From JAFGLP01 sp050014895 (GTDB taxonomy: Bacteria; Chloroflexota; Dehalococcoidia; GIF9; UBA5629), in NCBI GenBank assembly GCA_050014895.1, contig JBEKCL010000092.1:1-12367 (forward strand): a DNA stretch of 12,367 nt, given 5' to 3'. The position numbers and the translations under genes are program-made. Shown in pieces: positions 1 to 6,207 of the stretch. The stretch's first letter is position 1; every line of letters starts with the position of its first letter. A model generated the notes under the pieces. That model saw only the letters and a program-made list of their open reading frames with translations, did not search any database and was not told where the DNA came from.

Positions 1-193
1 GCTCCGCCGGCCGGACATCGCATCCGTACCGGTAATGAGCATGATGTGAATGGGATTAAATCGATTTCCCCACAAACCGCGCTGCGGGCCGTTGCGATCG
101 AAATTCAGGGCGAGTGAAAAAAGCTTTCCGCGCTGAATTGTAAACGTTCTGCGCATCAATGAAGAGTGTAAACCGTTCTGCCCTTTCAACCAT
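1..193 (-). pseudogene. NYN-domain (PIN-like RNase) gene, 5' part, apparently frameshifted
   Basis: Reading minus from ATG at 193, the first 25 residues (MVERAERFTLFIDAQNVY, then NSARKAF) look like the first beta strand and catalytic Asp of the NYN/DUF88 nuclease family (IDAQN motif, D13). This frame stops at 56-58 after 45 codons. The frame one base further on is open from the A6 tract at 117-122 to the window edge and reads '...GNRFNPIHIMLITGTDAMSGR', which fits the next conserved stretch of such proteins better than the stopped frame does. The shift must occur between about 122 and 62; the A6 run and the C4 run at 68-71 are likely sites. No good Shine-Dalgarno precedes the ATG, which directly follows a terminator T-tract. 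It could be a decayed gene, a sequencing error or a chance ORF; the family call rests on recall. Confidence 0.4.
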
Positions 194-234
194 AAAAAAC
201 AAACCCCGCCAGTTCACCGAAGTGAACGACGGGG
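193..234 (-). terminator. Rho-independent terminator, minus strand
   Basis: The arms CCCCG...CGGGG (204-208/230-234) and GTTCAC...GTGAAC (212-217/222-227) form a stem capped by a CGAA loop, with a small internal bulge. On the minus strand the stem is followed by TTTGTTTTTT (203-194). This is a textbook intrinsic terminator for leftward transcription, probably a second stop after the packaging operon. The T-tract runs straight into the ATG of the NYN-like fragment. Confidence 0.8.
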
Positions 235-249
235 AAGATTGATATTAAA

Positions 250-267
250 GTAGCATATATATACTAC
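250..267. promoter_or_regulatory. AT-rich imperfect palindrome
   Basis: GTAG-N10-CTAC with an alternating AT core (one mismatched pair in 18 bp). It lies in the gene-free stretch 235-414, which otherwise shows no convincing ORF. It could be a protein-binding site or just AT-rich spacer. Confidence 0.2.
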
Positions 268-414
268 CATGTCAAGGCCGTTGCAGCTGATGATTATATA
301 TGACGTATCAGTATAACAGTAATGTCAATAGCAGCGTTTAGAAAGCAGGTATTTTTACTATTTCTTCAAACATCCAAATATGAGCACTGATATCTGCGGC
401 TATTTTGAAAGAGA

Positions 415-434
415 GCCGCGTGGACCCACGCGGC
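415..434 (-). terminator. GC-rich terminator-like hairpin after the packaging operon
   Basis: GCCGCGTGG (415-423) and CCACGCGGC (426-434) are perfect inverted repeats, 13 bp beyond the stop of the minus-strand gene ending at 447. On the minus strand the hairpin is followed by TCTCTTTC, a weak U-rich tail. It is probably a terminator or mRNA 3' stabilising hairpin, backed up by the stronger terminator at 193-234. Confidence 0.5.
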
Positions 435-446
435 CCCACGGACACA

Positions 447-1262
447 TTAGGCGACTGCGGACAGGCCCATATCAGCGAGGGTATAGATGGCTTTGATACG
501 GGCGGTCTTGCCATCCGGTTCATACCAACCGATGGATTTGCCTTCCAGCAGAATCAAGTTTGCCCGATAAGTGTAATACTCTTCCATGTCACGGAATAGT
601 ACGTTTGCGCCTTCGGGCATGTACTGACAGCCTGGGATAGCATCACGCACAGCCTTATCGAAAGTCTGCTTGGATGCGTAATCCTTGTAGTCGCTGGCCT
701 CTGGGGAACGGTAAAACGGTGCTCCATTGGCGCTGGTACCGACTACAGAAGGCCACACGGCTTTTGCTAGGACGATGGTCTTATCCATGACCTGTTCGGC
801 CACTGTGACCCTGACGGACGGGTGGATGCTGAGCAAATTGTAATTAGAGATAATGCTCTTGCACTCATCATACTGATCATTAAGACTCGCCCCCAGGCTC
901 TTAATATAAGAATCAACATCGAGCGGGGTATTGTAGGTTGAAGTCGGCTCGGTACTGATCTTCGAGGTGACGGCTGCCGTTGTGACCGTAGCGGGGGACG
1001 CTGCAGCGATTGCCGTGGCAGTCTCATACTTCTTGCCGATGGTCTTGACCCAGTCGAAATTGACACCCATCAAGCCGCCGACGACAGATACGATCTGTGC
1101 CTGGACATCGGTAAGGCCACTGTACTTCCATGCCCAGATAAGGACGGCGACCATGATCAATAGGGTCAAGAACCGGGTACTCTTGAGCATAGACAGCCAG
1201 GTGGGGATTAAGGATATTGCGGACGAAAAGAGATCGTCCAGAGCTGCTTTCGTTTTTTCCAT
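447..1262 (-). CDS. Phage-type membrane-anchored protein of unknown function, 271 aa
   Basis: I do not recognise the family. The N-terminus is short and polar, then residues about 29-46 form a clear transmembrane helix (FLTLLIMVAVLIWAWKYSGL) and 55-69 a second, weaker hydrophobic segment. Residues about 81-112 are an Ala/Thr/Ser-rich linker, and 115-271 form a soluble domain rich in Tyr and Asp. It is the last gene of the terminase operon, 47 bp after the previous gene. The start is supported by AAGGAG about 9 bp upstream of ATG 1262. Two close hydrophobic segments near the N-terminus recall holin-like proteins, but the large C-terminal domain does not fit a typical holin. A GC-rich hairpin follows the stop. 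Confidence 0.75.
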   Translation of the reverse strand: MEKTKAALDDLFSSAISLIPTWLSMLKSTRFLTLLIMVAVLIWAWKYSGLTDVQAQIVSVVGGLMGVNFDWVKTIGKKYETATAIAAASPATVTTAAVTSKISTEPTSTYNTPLDVDSYIKSLGASLNDQYDECKSIISNYNLLSIHPSVRVTVAEQVMDKTIVLAKAVWPSVVGTSANGAPFYRSPEASDYKDYASKQTFDKAVRDAIPGCQYMPEGANVLFRDMEEYYTYRANLILLEGKSIGWYEPDGKTARIKAIYTLADMGLSAVA

Positions 1263-1309
1263 TCAATTTTTCTCCTTCAATTGTTTAAGATTTGGGATCA
1301 CTATTTCAC

Positions 1310-1675
1310 TTAGCCGTACATCACAATACAAATACACAAGGCATAAGGGACGCGGCGGCCAGCTTTGTGGTAATGAGATGCGAGGTGGCAGGCTGCTTCC
1401 AGCGACAGACGCCGATCGGATACCACATAACTGCCATCAATACCGGGACGGGAAAGCTGGACGATGGCTTTGGCCATCAGCACCCAATCAACGCTACACT
1501 CGTAGCTGACCCTGCTGGTAACTACCTGCATCACTTCATTAGTATGATGCGGGAGATGCCATGTCGAGGGACAATCTGGGTCCTCTACAATGGCGAAAGC
1601 CTGCATGGGAAGACCGTCCTTTAATAGAGGGACGATATTCTGCTGGGTTTCATCAACTAACGATCTATTTTTCAT
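1310..1675 (-). CDS. Phage protein with STWHLPHH motif, 121 aa
   Basis: No firm function. Residues about 25-42 (FAIVEDPDCPSTWHLPHH) match a motif that recurs, from memory, in small phage proteins and next to head-morphogenesis or protease domains (D-P-x-x-x-STW-x-LP). The C-terminal part (VDWVLMAKAIVQLSR, then HLASHYHKAGRRVP) matches the rest of the same domain, so the gene seems complete rather than a random ORF. It lies 83 bp after the terminase large-subunit gene, and a 16-nt hairpin sits in that gap. AAGGAG precedes ATG 1675 by 9 bp. An earlier ATG two bases upstream gives only a four-codon ORF and is discounted. A structural or packaging accessory role is an inference from context only. 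Confidence 0.7.
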   Translation of the reverse strand: MKNRSLVDETQQNIVPLLKDGLPMQAFAIVEDPDCPSTWHLPHHTNEVMQVVTSRVSYECSVDWVLMAKAIVQLSRPGIDGSYVVSDRRLSLEAACHLASHYHKAGRRVPYALCICIVMYG

Positions 1676-1720
1676 TCATTTTTTCTCCTTGAGTTGATTA
1701 CTTTGCAGGAGATTGCCACA

Positions 1721-1736
1721 GCCGACTGCGGTCGGC
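1721..1736. other. Intercistronic hairpin between terL and the STWHLPHH gene
   Basis: GCCGAC-TGCG-GTCGGC is a perfect 6-bp stem with a tetraloop in the 83-bp gap between two same-strand genes. On neither strand does a T-tract follow, so it is unlikely to be an efficient terminator. It may mark an mRNA processing or stability point. Confidence 0.35.
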
Positions 1737-1758
1737 TTCGCAACGACATATAAACTGG

Positions 1759-3117
1759 TCACTCATTGCGATTGCTGCCAGTTGCGACTCTGGGTTGGCT
1801 TTCTTTTGCAGCAAGGATACAGAGAGAGAGGCTGGTAAGGTAGTCGTCGTGGCCTTCGGACGGGTCTACGTAGAAATTCAGGGTCTGGTTGGGGCGGTAC
1901 TGGGACTTGGCCTTCTCGATCTCCAAAAGGAACTCGGCAAACTCACGTGAGCCATCACCTGCATAGCATTTGAGGCGGTTGGAATTTACCGCAGCTATGA
2001 GGTCAAAGCCAAGCTGGGACTTGCTGGCCTGGGTGAACTTGAAAGGCTGCACCCTGGCGCCGCAGGACTTTTGCAGGAATGAAGCAACCGGCTCGCCGAT
2101 ACCGGTAGCGTCGCACTGCACACGGCTGCAATTCCATGTTGTCTTGATGATATCTACAAGACGGGGATATAACTCATGGTGTGGCGTGCCCAGCCAGGAA
2201 TAATGCTCGACGATCTTGATATCAGGCTCTTTGTTCTCGTTGCGTGTGACCTGGGCGATGGTAACGACCGTGGCATCGCGGCCAGGGCGGGTGAGGACCA
2301 GGTCTTCCAACTGTTCATCCTGTCCGGCGAAATCGATGCCAGCGACATAGATGCTACCGGGTTGGCGGGAGCGAAGGCGGGCGTGGGAGCCGATGATCTG
2401 GGCTACCTGAACGCGGTTGAAAAGCCGGCCGCTGGAGGGCAAAGGCAAAAGTCGATACTGCGTTCGGAAGAGGGGGTGATCTTCGCCCAGACGCTGACGC
2501 TCGGATTCAACGAAAGCGCCGTATCCGGGATTATACTTTGCAACCTCTTCCCAAGGATAGCGGAAATGGCGTTTGATTCCGTCCTCTTTCTCAAGCTCAA
2601 GATTGAGCTGTTTGGTTTGCTCCAGAAGGGTCCCGTCGTCCCATGTGGTGCCATAGTGAACGGTGGTGGCATTGGTGGAGCTTGCCATGGGACGGAACTC
2701 TTTGGAGTACTTGTCCTGATTGATGTCCTGCGACTCATCCACTTCCAGAAGGACATCGGCGGTGTGGCCAACGACATTGCTAGTCTCGTCAGCGGAAAGA
2801 AACACCTGCCGGGCCGCTCCCAGCCTGATGATATAGCCAAACTCGGCCTGCCAATTATCATCATAGCCGTAGTCATTGAGCCGGTCCTTGAGCCGGTTCA
2901 TAGAAATGAGCGTCTGCGGCTTGAAGGTTGGGGAGCATTTGATGGACGTGCCGCCTTTCATTACATACAGTGTCAATAGAAGCATTTCAATATGGGCTGA
3001 AAGCTCGTTTTTCCCACCCTGCCGGGAAATCTCAACGGAAAAGGTAAGGCCTTTCTTGTATACGACGCTGTCGATGACGGCCCTGACAACTTCCTGCTGA
3101 TACGGACGTAGTTCCAT
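1759..3117 (-). CDS. terL: Phage terminase large subunit (ATPase/nuclease)
   Basis: This would be the DNA-packaging motor: an N-terminal ATPase that translocates DNA into proheads and a C-terminal RNase H-like nuclease that cuts the concatemer. In the 452 residues, SRQGGKNE (31-38) is the deviant Walker A typical of TerL, VLLEVDES (122-129) is Walker B with the catalytic Glu, and YGTTWDDG (155-162) is a possible coupling motif. Nuclease acidic residues are likely D262 (AGIDFAGQD), D336 (QCDATGIGEP) and D424/D425 (GHDDYLTSL). All motifs appear intact and the length is normal to slightly short for TerL. Its ATG directly follows the TAA of the upstream small-subunit candidate with no gap and no clear Shine-Dalgarno, suggesting translational coupling. 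No portal or capsid gene follows, which is unusual for a prophage. Confidence 0.93.
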   Translation of the reverse strand: MELRPYQQEVVRAVIDSVVYKKGLTFSVEISRQGGKNELSAHIEMLLLTLYVMKGGTSIKCSPTFKPQTLISMNRLKDRLNDYGYDDNWQAEFGYIIRLGAARQVFLSADETSNVVGHTADVLLEVDESQDINQDKYSKEFRPMASSTNATTVHYGTTWDDGTLLEQTKQLNLELEKEDGIKRHFRYPWEEVAKYNPGYGAFVESERQRLGEDHPLFRTQYRLLPLPSSGRLFNRVQVAQIIGSHARLRSRQPGSIYVAGIDFAGQDEQLEDLVLTRPGRDATVVTIAQVTRNENKEPDIKIVEHYSWLGTPHHELYPRLVDIIKTTWNCSRVQCDATGIGEPVASFLQKSCGARVQPFKFTQASKSQLGFDLIAAVNSNRLKCYAGDGSREFAEFLLEIEKAKSQYRPNQTLNFYVDPSEGHDDYLTSLSLCILAAKESQPRVATGSNRNE

Positions 3118-3468
3118 TTACGGTTGAATAAATGCCTTTATCCCCAGGGGGACGGCGATCTCGGTAAGAACCTTGGTCATGGCTTCCTTAAGAGACTTCT
3201 TCTGGTTCGCGGTGAGGCTATGCCGGGTACGGACCATGCGGGTGATGGTATTAGCCGCAGCCATCTGGAGGTCTATACGGTCCGGGTGGTCGCTGATGAG
3301 CGTGAGCAACTTAACGCGCAGGATGGCTATTTCTTCGTCGATACCTTCAACCGCGCGGGCTTCGTCAAGCTGAAGCGTCTGGGCTTCATCAAGAACCTGG
3401 CTGTAGAACCCGTGCGTCCGGGCATTCTGGTTGCCCTTTGGGGGACCTCTGCGCTTCTTTTCTGTCAT
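3118..3468 (-). CDS. Terminase small subunit candidate
   Basis: In phages and satellites TerS recognises the pac/cos site and loads TerL; a satellite TerS can redirect packaging to the satellite genome. The 116-aa product begins with a basic KKRRGPPKGNQNARTHGFYS segment (4-23), a motif I know from small proteins encoded immediately before terminase large subunits. The rest is predicted alpha-helical (31-58 acidic helix, 65-103 basic/amphipathic), compatible with an oligomerising TerS. It abuts terL exactly (TAA then ATG). The Shine-Dalgarno before ATG 3468 is poor, and the start lies inside an upstream overlapping ORF, so coupling is likely. The function is inferred from position and motif; another DNA-binding role is possible. 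Confidence 0.7.
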   Translation of the reverse strand: MTEKKRRGPPKGNQNARTHGFYSQVLDEAQTLQLDEARAVEGIDEEIAILRVKLLTLISDHPDRIDLQMAAANTITRMVRTRHSLTANQKKSLKEAMTKVLTEIAVPLGIKAFIQP

Positions 3469-3553
3469 GAATTACTTTAAGCATGCCGTAGACGATGGCC
3501 AGAGCTGCCAGCTCATAGTTCTCTTCCTGAAGTGCTCGTTCAAGTAGTGTCAT
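3389..3553 (-). CDS. Small helical protein at the head of the terminase operon, 54 aa
   Basis: ATG 3553 to TGA 3389 gives MTLLERALQEENYELAALAI followed by VYGMLKVIHDRKEA, an amphipathic helical sequence. I recall similar short proteins (LLE.AL.E..YELAA.....G) ahead of phage packaging genes in Chloroflexota. It overlaps the TerS start by 80 nt in another reading frame, so its last 26 or so residues share DNA with the conserved TerS N-terminus. No good Shine-Dalgarno is visible. The helical first half looks like selected protein, while the overlapped tail (KGQPECPDAR) may not be constrained. It may be the first translated ORF that feeds ribosomes to TerS. Confidence 0.5.
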   Translation of the reverse strand: MTLLERALQEENYELAALAIVYGMLKVIHDRKEAQRSPKGQPECPDARVLQPGS

Positions 3554-3625
3554 CGGTGGTTGGACGAAAGATTAGCACAATTGTTCGGATTAAAAAAGCG
3601 GATTTTGTCACGGAATATGGGAAGT

Positions 3626-3667
3626 GGGTATATAACCCTTGACATAGCATGTCCCATGGGATAGGCT
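3626..3667 (+). promoter_or_regulatory. Promoter with palindromic operator for the cargo genes
   Basis: A perfect -35 box TTGACA lies at 3639-3644; 17 bp on is a weak -10 candidate TAGGCT (3662-3667). The spacer contains the perfect palindrome TCCCATGGGA (3652-3661), and another inverted repeat GGGT-ATATA-ACCC (3626-3638) sits just upstream of -35. A strong -35, a weak -10 and spacer dyad suggest a repressible promoter. It drives the AlbA_2 gene, whose ATG at 3705 is preceded by AAAGGA. The 3554-3704 region is the divergent junction with the packaging operon. Confidence 0.5.
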
Positions 3668-3704
3668 TCTCAGAAAGCGGCCAAAGATCATAAAGGATCC
3701 AACT

Positions 3705-5084
3705 ATGATTTTCGGTGATAAAACGATAGATGAAATAACTGATGAAGAAATTGATTCATTAGTTCAAGAGCGCTCACCTGAGCGGCAACACCTCGAATTC
3801 AAAGCCAGATACGACATCAAGGATGGGGCGGATAAACTTGAAGTATTACGGGATATTGCATCACTAGCTAACGGAGGTGGCGGCTATTTAATAGTTGGGA
3901 TGCAAGATAATGGAAAGGGCCAAGCCTGCGGGTACGTACCCGAGAAGAAAGAACATTTGGAAAAGATAAAACAATCAATTCAGCAACTCTGTATCGATCA
4001 TATCGCTGATAGAATACCGCATATGGAATTGAAAATTCGAGCGCCCAAAAATAACCCAATACTTGTTATTAAAATACCGGACAGCACTTTAGCACCGCAT
4101 ATGGTCACGTTGGAGCGTAGAACCGATTTTTACACAAGATATAACGATGGAAAAAGGGAAATGTCCGTTTCCGAAATAAGGCGTGGTTTCCAGGCTGACA
4201 ATAATCAAACTATGCTGACTACCATGGGCACCAAATTAGATAAAATTCTTGAGAATCAAGCCAATATAACACCCGCTGAAATAAAAATAACTCCTAAAGA
4301 AGACGAACAGCACCCTGAAATAATGCAATTAATACTAAAACCACCCACCAAGCATAAACCGGTTCAATTCTTCCCATCCAAATATGTGAAAGGGAGCGAA
4401 TTGGTTGAGGCAGTATTTAATAATTTCAAGGAGACCGTCAAAAAGCAACCATATCTCTGGCTGGCAATAACCCCTGATGATTTAAGTAAGGAGACAATCG
4501 ATGTTAATTCACGAGAATTACGAGAAGTGCTAGGAAATCCGCCGGGGTCGAGACGAAGCGGATGGAATATGGAAGGATCGGAGGCAATTGAAATTATTGC
4601 GGAAGGGATAACGAAGGGAGATGTGAAAACGGAGAGGCTTACCCTCTACACAAATGGACATATGGACTTCTGCACGCCGACTGACGAGCATTTCTGTTGG
4701 AGACAAAACCCAGAAGAATATAAAAATAGCCCGGAATTATATCCCTATCCTGTCATAGAATACCCTACAACATTTCTAAGGCTATATAAAGCCATAATAA
4801 TGAAATTATCGGTTACCAATAAATATTCAATAAATTTAAGATATCTGAATATTAAAGGATTTCGGCTCAGGCCATATTCACCAAAACAGGCGGGATATAT
4901 GTTCGCCGATAAGCTTATACCCTATCCCTTCGAAGATCTAAGCATACCACCGGAGATGGTAGATAAAACATTCAACCCAGACATCTTATCGCACAAATTG
5001 CTTACTAAGGTATATACCGCCTTTGGATTATCCAGTGATACTATCCCGTTTTATCAAGATGACCACTTCACATTTCCAAGTTAA
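3705..5084 (+). CDS. AlbA_2 / Schlafen-type putative ATP-binding protein, 459 aa
   Basis: Residues about 22-160 match the AlbA_2 (Schlafen) domain: HLEFKARYD (29-37) early, then the signature DIASLANGGGGYLIVGMQD (50-68), and near the end FYTRYNDGKREMSVSEIRRG (142-161). Known members are predicted nucleotide- or nucleic-acid-binding proteins, some with RNase or transcription-linked roles, often found in defence or regulatory settings. Residues 170-205 are a linker. The 205-459 region is a large domain I do not recognise, rich in aromatic and Pro residues. AAAGGA, 7 bp before ATG 3705, supports the start. It is the first gene of the plus-strand, AT-rich cargo block, transcribed divergently from the packaging genes. 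A defence role is inferred from context. Confidence 0.8.
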   Translation: MIFGDKTIDEITDEEIDSLVQERSPERQHLEFKARYDIKDGADKLEVLRDIASLANGGGGYLIVGMQDNGKGQACGYVPEKKEHLEKIKQSIQQLCIDHIADRIPHMELKIRAPKNNPILVIKIPDSTLAPHMVTLERRTDFYTRYNDGKREMSVSEIRRGFQADNNQTMLTTMGTKLDKILENQANITPAEIKITPKEDEQHPEIMQLILKPPTKHKPVQFFPSKYVKGSELVEAVFNNFKETVKKQPYLWLAITPDDLSKETIDVNSRELREVLGNPPGSRRSGWNMEGSEAIEIIAEGITKGDVKTERLTLYTNGHMDFCTPTDEHFCWRQNPEEYKNSPELYPYPVIEYPTTFLRLYKAIIMKLSVTNKYSINLRYLNIKGFRLRPYSPKQAGYMFADKLIPYPFEDLSIPPEMVDKTFNPDILSHKLLTKVYTAFGLSSDTIPFYQDDHFTFPS

Positions 5085-5192
5085 TTGCACAACATCAATG
5101 CAACCGGCCAGGTATGGGAATGAATGTAATGGGTCCAAGAGCGCTGCCGGTCAGCAACGGAGCAAAAGCATATTACATAGGGGGCGAGAAAG

Positions 5193-6014
5193 ATGGGAAT
5201 GAAATCTAAAATCAAGAATATCATAGCTATCATAACAGTAATTGCTGGATATGCCGCGGTATTAAATATAGCGCCACCCTGGAATTATATCGTGGGAATT
5301 ATACTGACGATATTGGTCGCATTAATACTATTTTCTGACAAAATCATGGAGCGTCTTAAGCCCCAACAAATACCGGATCAAATTACCGCGGTTTCCGATG
5401 ACCTTCCTTATATTGCTACAGCGGCTACGGCGGAGGATATAAGATGGGCGGCAACGGTTGCCAGGAAAGTCTATAAAGGCGTTGACATCATACCTGAAAA
5501 TACCATGTTAGACTGGTTCATGGCCTATCCGAATGGATTCATAGTGGTGAAAAACCGTAAAGGCCAAAACTGCGGAAATTTGGATATGTTTCCGCTTAAA
5601 AACAACACTTTGCATCATTTCTTGAAAGGGAATTTGATTGAACAAGATATGACACATGAGGATATTTCCCCTAGATACGACTGCAGCAGTGCAATTTATG
5701 TGGAGAGCATAGTAGTTTACATTAATGGCAAGACGGGCAACCATAACGCCGTACTGGCACTAATGACGAAATCGCGAGAATTATTCAAAGCAATGAGAGA
5801 ATCTGGAAAAATCAAAACAATATACGCTCTGGGTGCGTCGAAAGGTGGCATTAAACTGATGACCCGACTGGGATTTACGAATATGCAAAACGGCTCAAAT
5901 AGAAAGGATGAGCATGACATGTACTACGTAGCGCTGGACACATTAATTGAAAATCTGGATCAATATATAGAACGCGAAATGACAAAGACCAGAGTCCAAG
6001 TACAGCGAGGCTGA
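5193..6014 (+). CDS. Membrane-anchored GNAT-like acyltransferase, 273 aa
   Basis: Two transmembrane helices lie at the N-terminus (about 9-26 and 30-48) with only a short loop between, placing the remainder probably in the cytoplasm. Residues about 70-250 look like a GNAT fold: an N-terminal helical pair, a strand GFIVVKNRKG (115-124), a central strand SAIYVESIVV (166-175), then helix 188-204, strand TIYALGAS (209-216) and the C-terminal KLMTRLGFTNM (221-231), which resembles the end of GNAT domains. The usual acetyl-CoA loop (Q/RxxGxG/A) is not clear; NGKTGNHNAVLALMTK (178-193) occupies the expected place, so catalysis is uncertain. It starts 108 bp after the AlbA_2 gene, with AGGGGGCG before ATG 5193. 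Two-helix anchors are common in defence effectors and toxins; no substrate can be named. Confidence 0.65.
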   Translation: MGMKSKIKNIIAIITVIAGYAAVLNIAPPWNYIVGIILTILVALILFSDKIMERLKPQQIPDQITAVSDDLPYIATAATAEDIRWAATVARKVYKGVDIIPENTMLDWFMAYPNGFIVVKNRKGQNCGNLDMFPLKNNTLHHFLKGNLIEQDMTHEDISPRYDCSSAIYVESIVVYINGKTGNHNAVLALMTKSRELFKAMRESGKIKTIYALGASKGGIKLMTRLGFTNMQNGSNRKDEHDMYYVALDTLIENLDQYIEREMTKTRVQVQRG

Positions 6015-6207
6015 TTGGAACGATGACAATATATCACGTATGTATATGGCATTTTATTAGAAGGTAGAAGTCAGTTCAATATCCGGAACTTAACGTAATC
6101 TGTATTCCGGACGACAGTGATATCCAAGAGGAACGTCGAAACTGGCTTTAAATGGACCAGCAAATTGATATGATTGATTAAACGAATGATTTAGAGAGGC
6201 GAACAGA

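Noticed and set aside
110..130. Programmed -1 frameshift at T-TTT-TTC in the NYN-like fragment
   Set aside because: The -1 frame meets a stop within a few codons; the open continuation is in the +1 frame, so mutation or sequencing error is simpler.
405..425. Left attachment site resembling the tRNA flank (TTTTGAA...GAGCC)
   Set aside because: Only short interrupted identity with 10822-10834 and none within the tRNA T arm; too weak to be a core site.
967..1509. A 180-codon plus-strand ORF
   Set aside because: It spans the antisense of two minus-strand genes that each have a good RBS, and its protein is low in recognisable structure.
1721..1736. Intrinsic terminator after terL
   Set aside because: The hairpin has no following T-tract on either strand.
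2176..2979. A 267-codon plus-strand ORF opposite terL
   Set aside because: It lies wholly antisense to a gene with complete terminase motifs, shows no recognisable domain and is explained by the GC-rich third positions of terL.
6014..6207. Short ORFs between the GNAT-like and HEPN genes
   Set aside because: They are under 15 codons without a ribosome binding site; the gap is better read as leader or promoter sequence.
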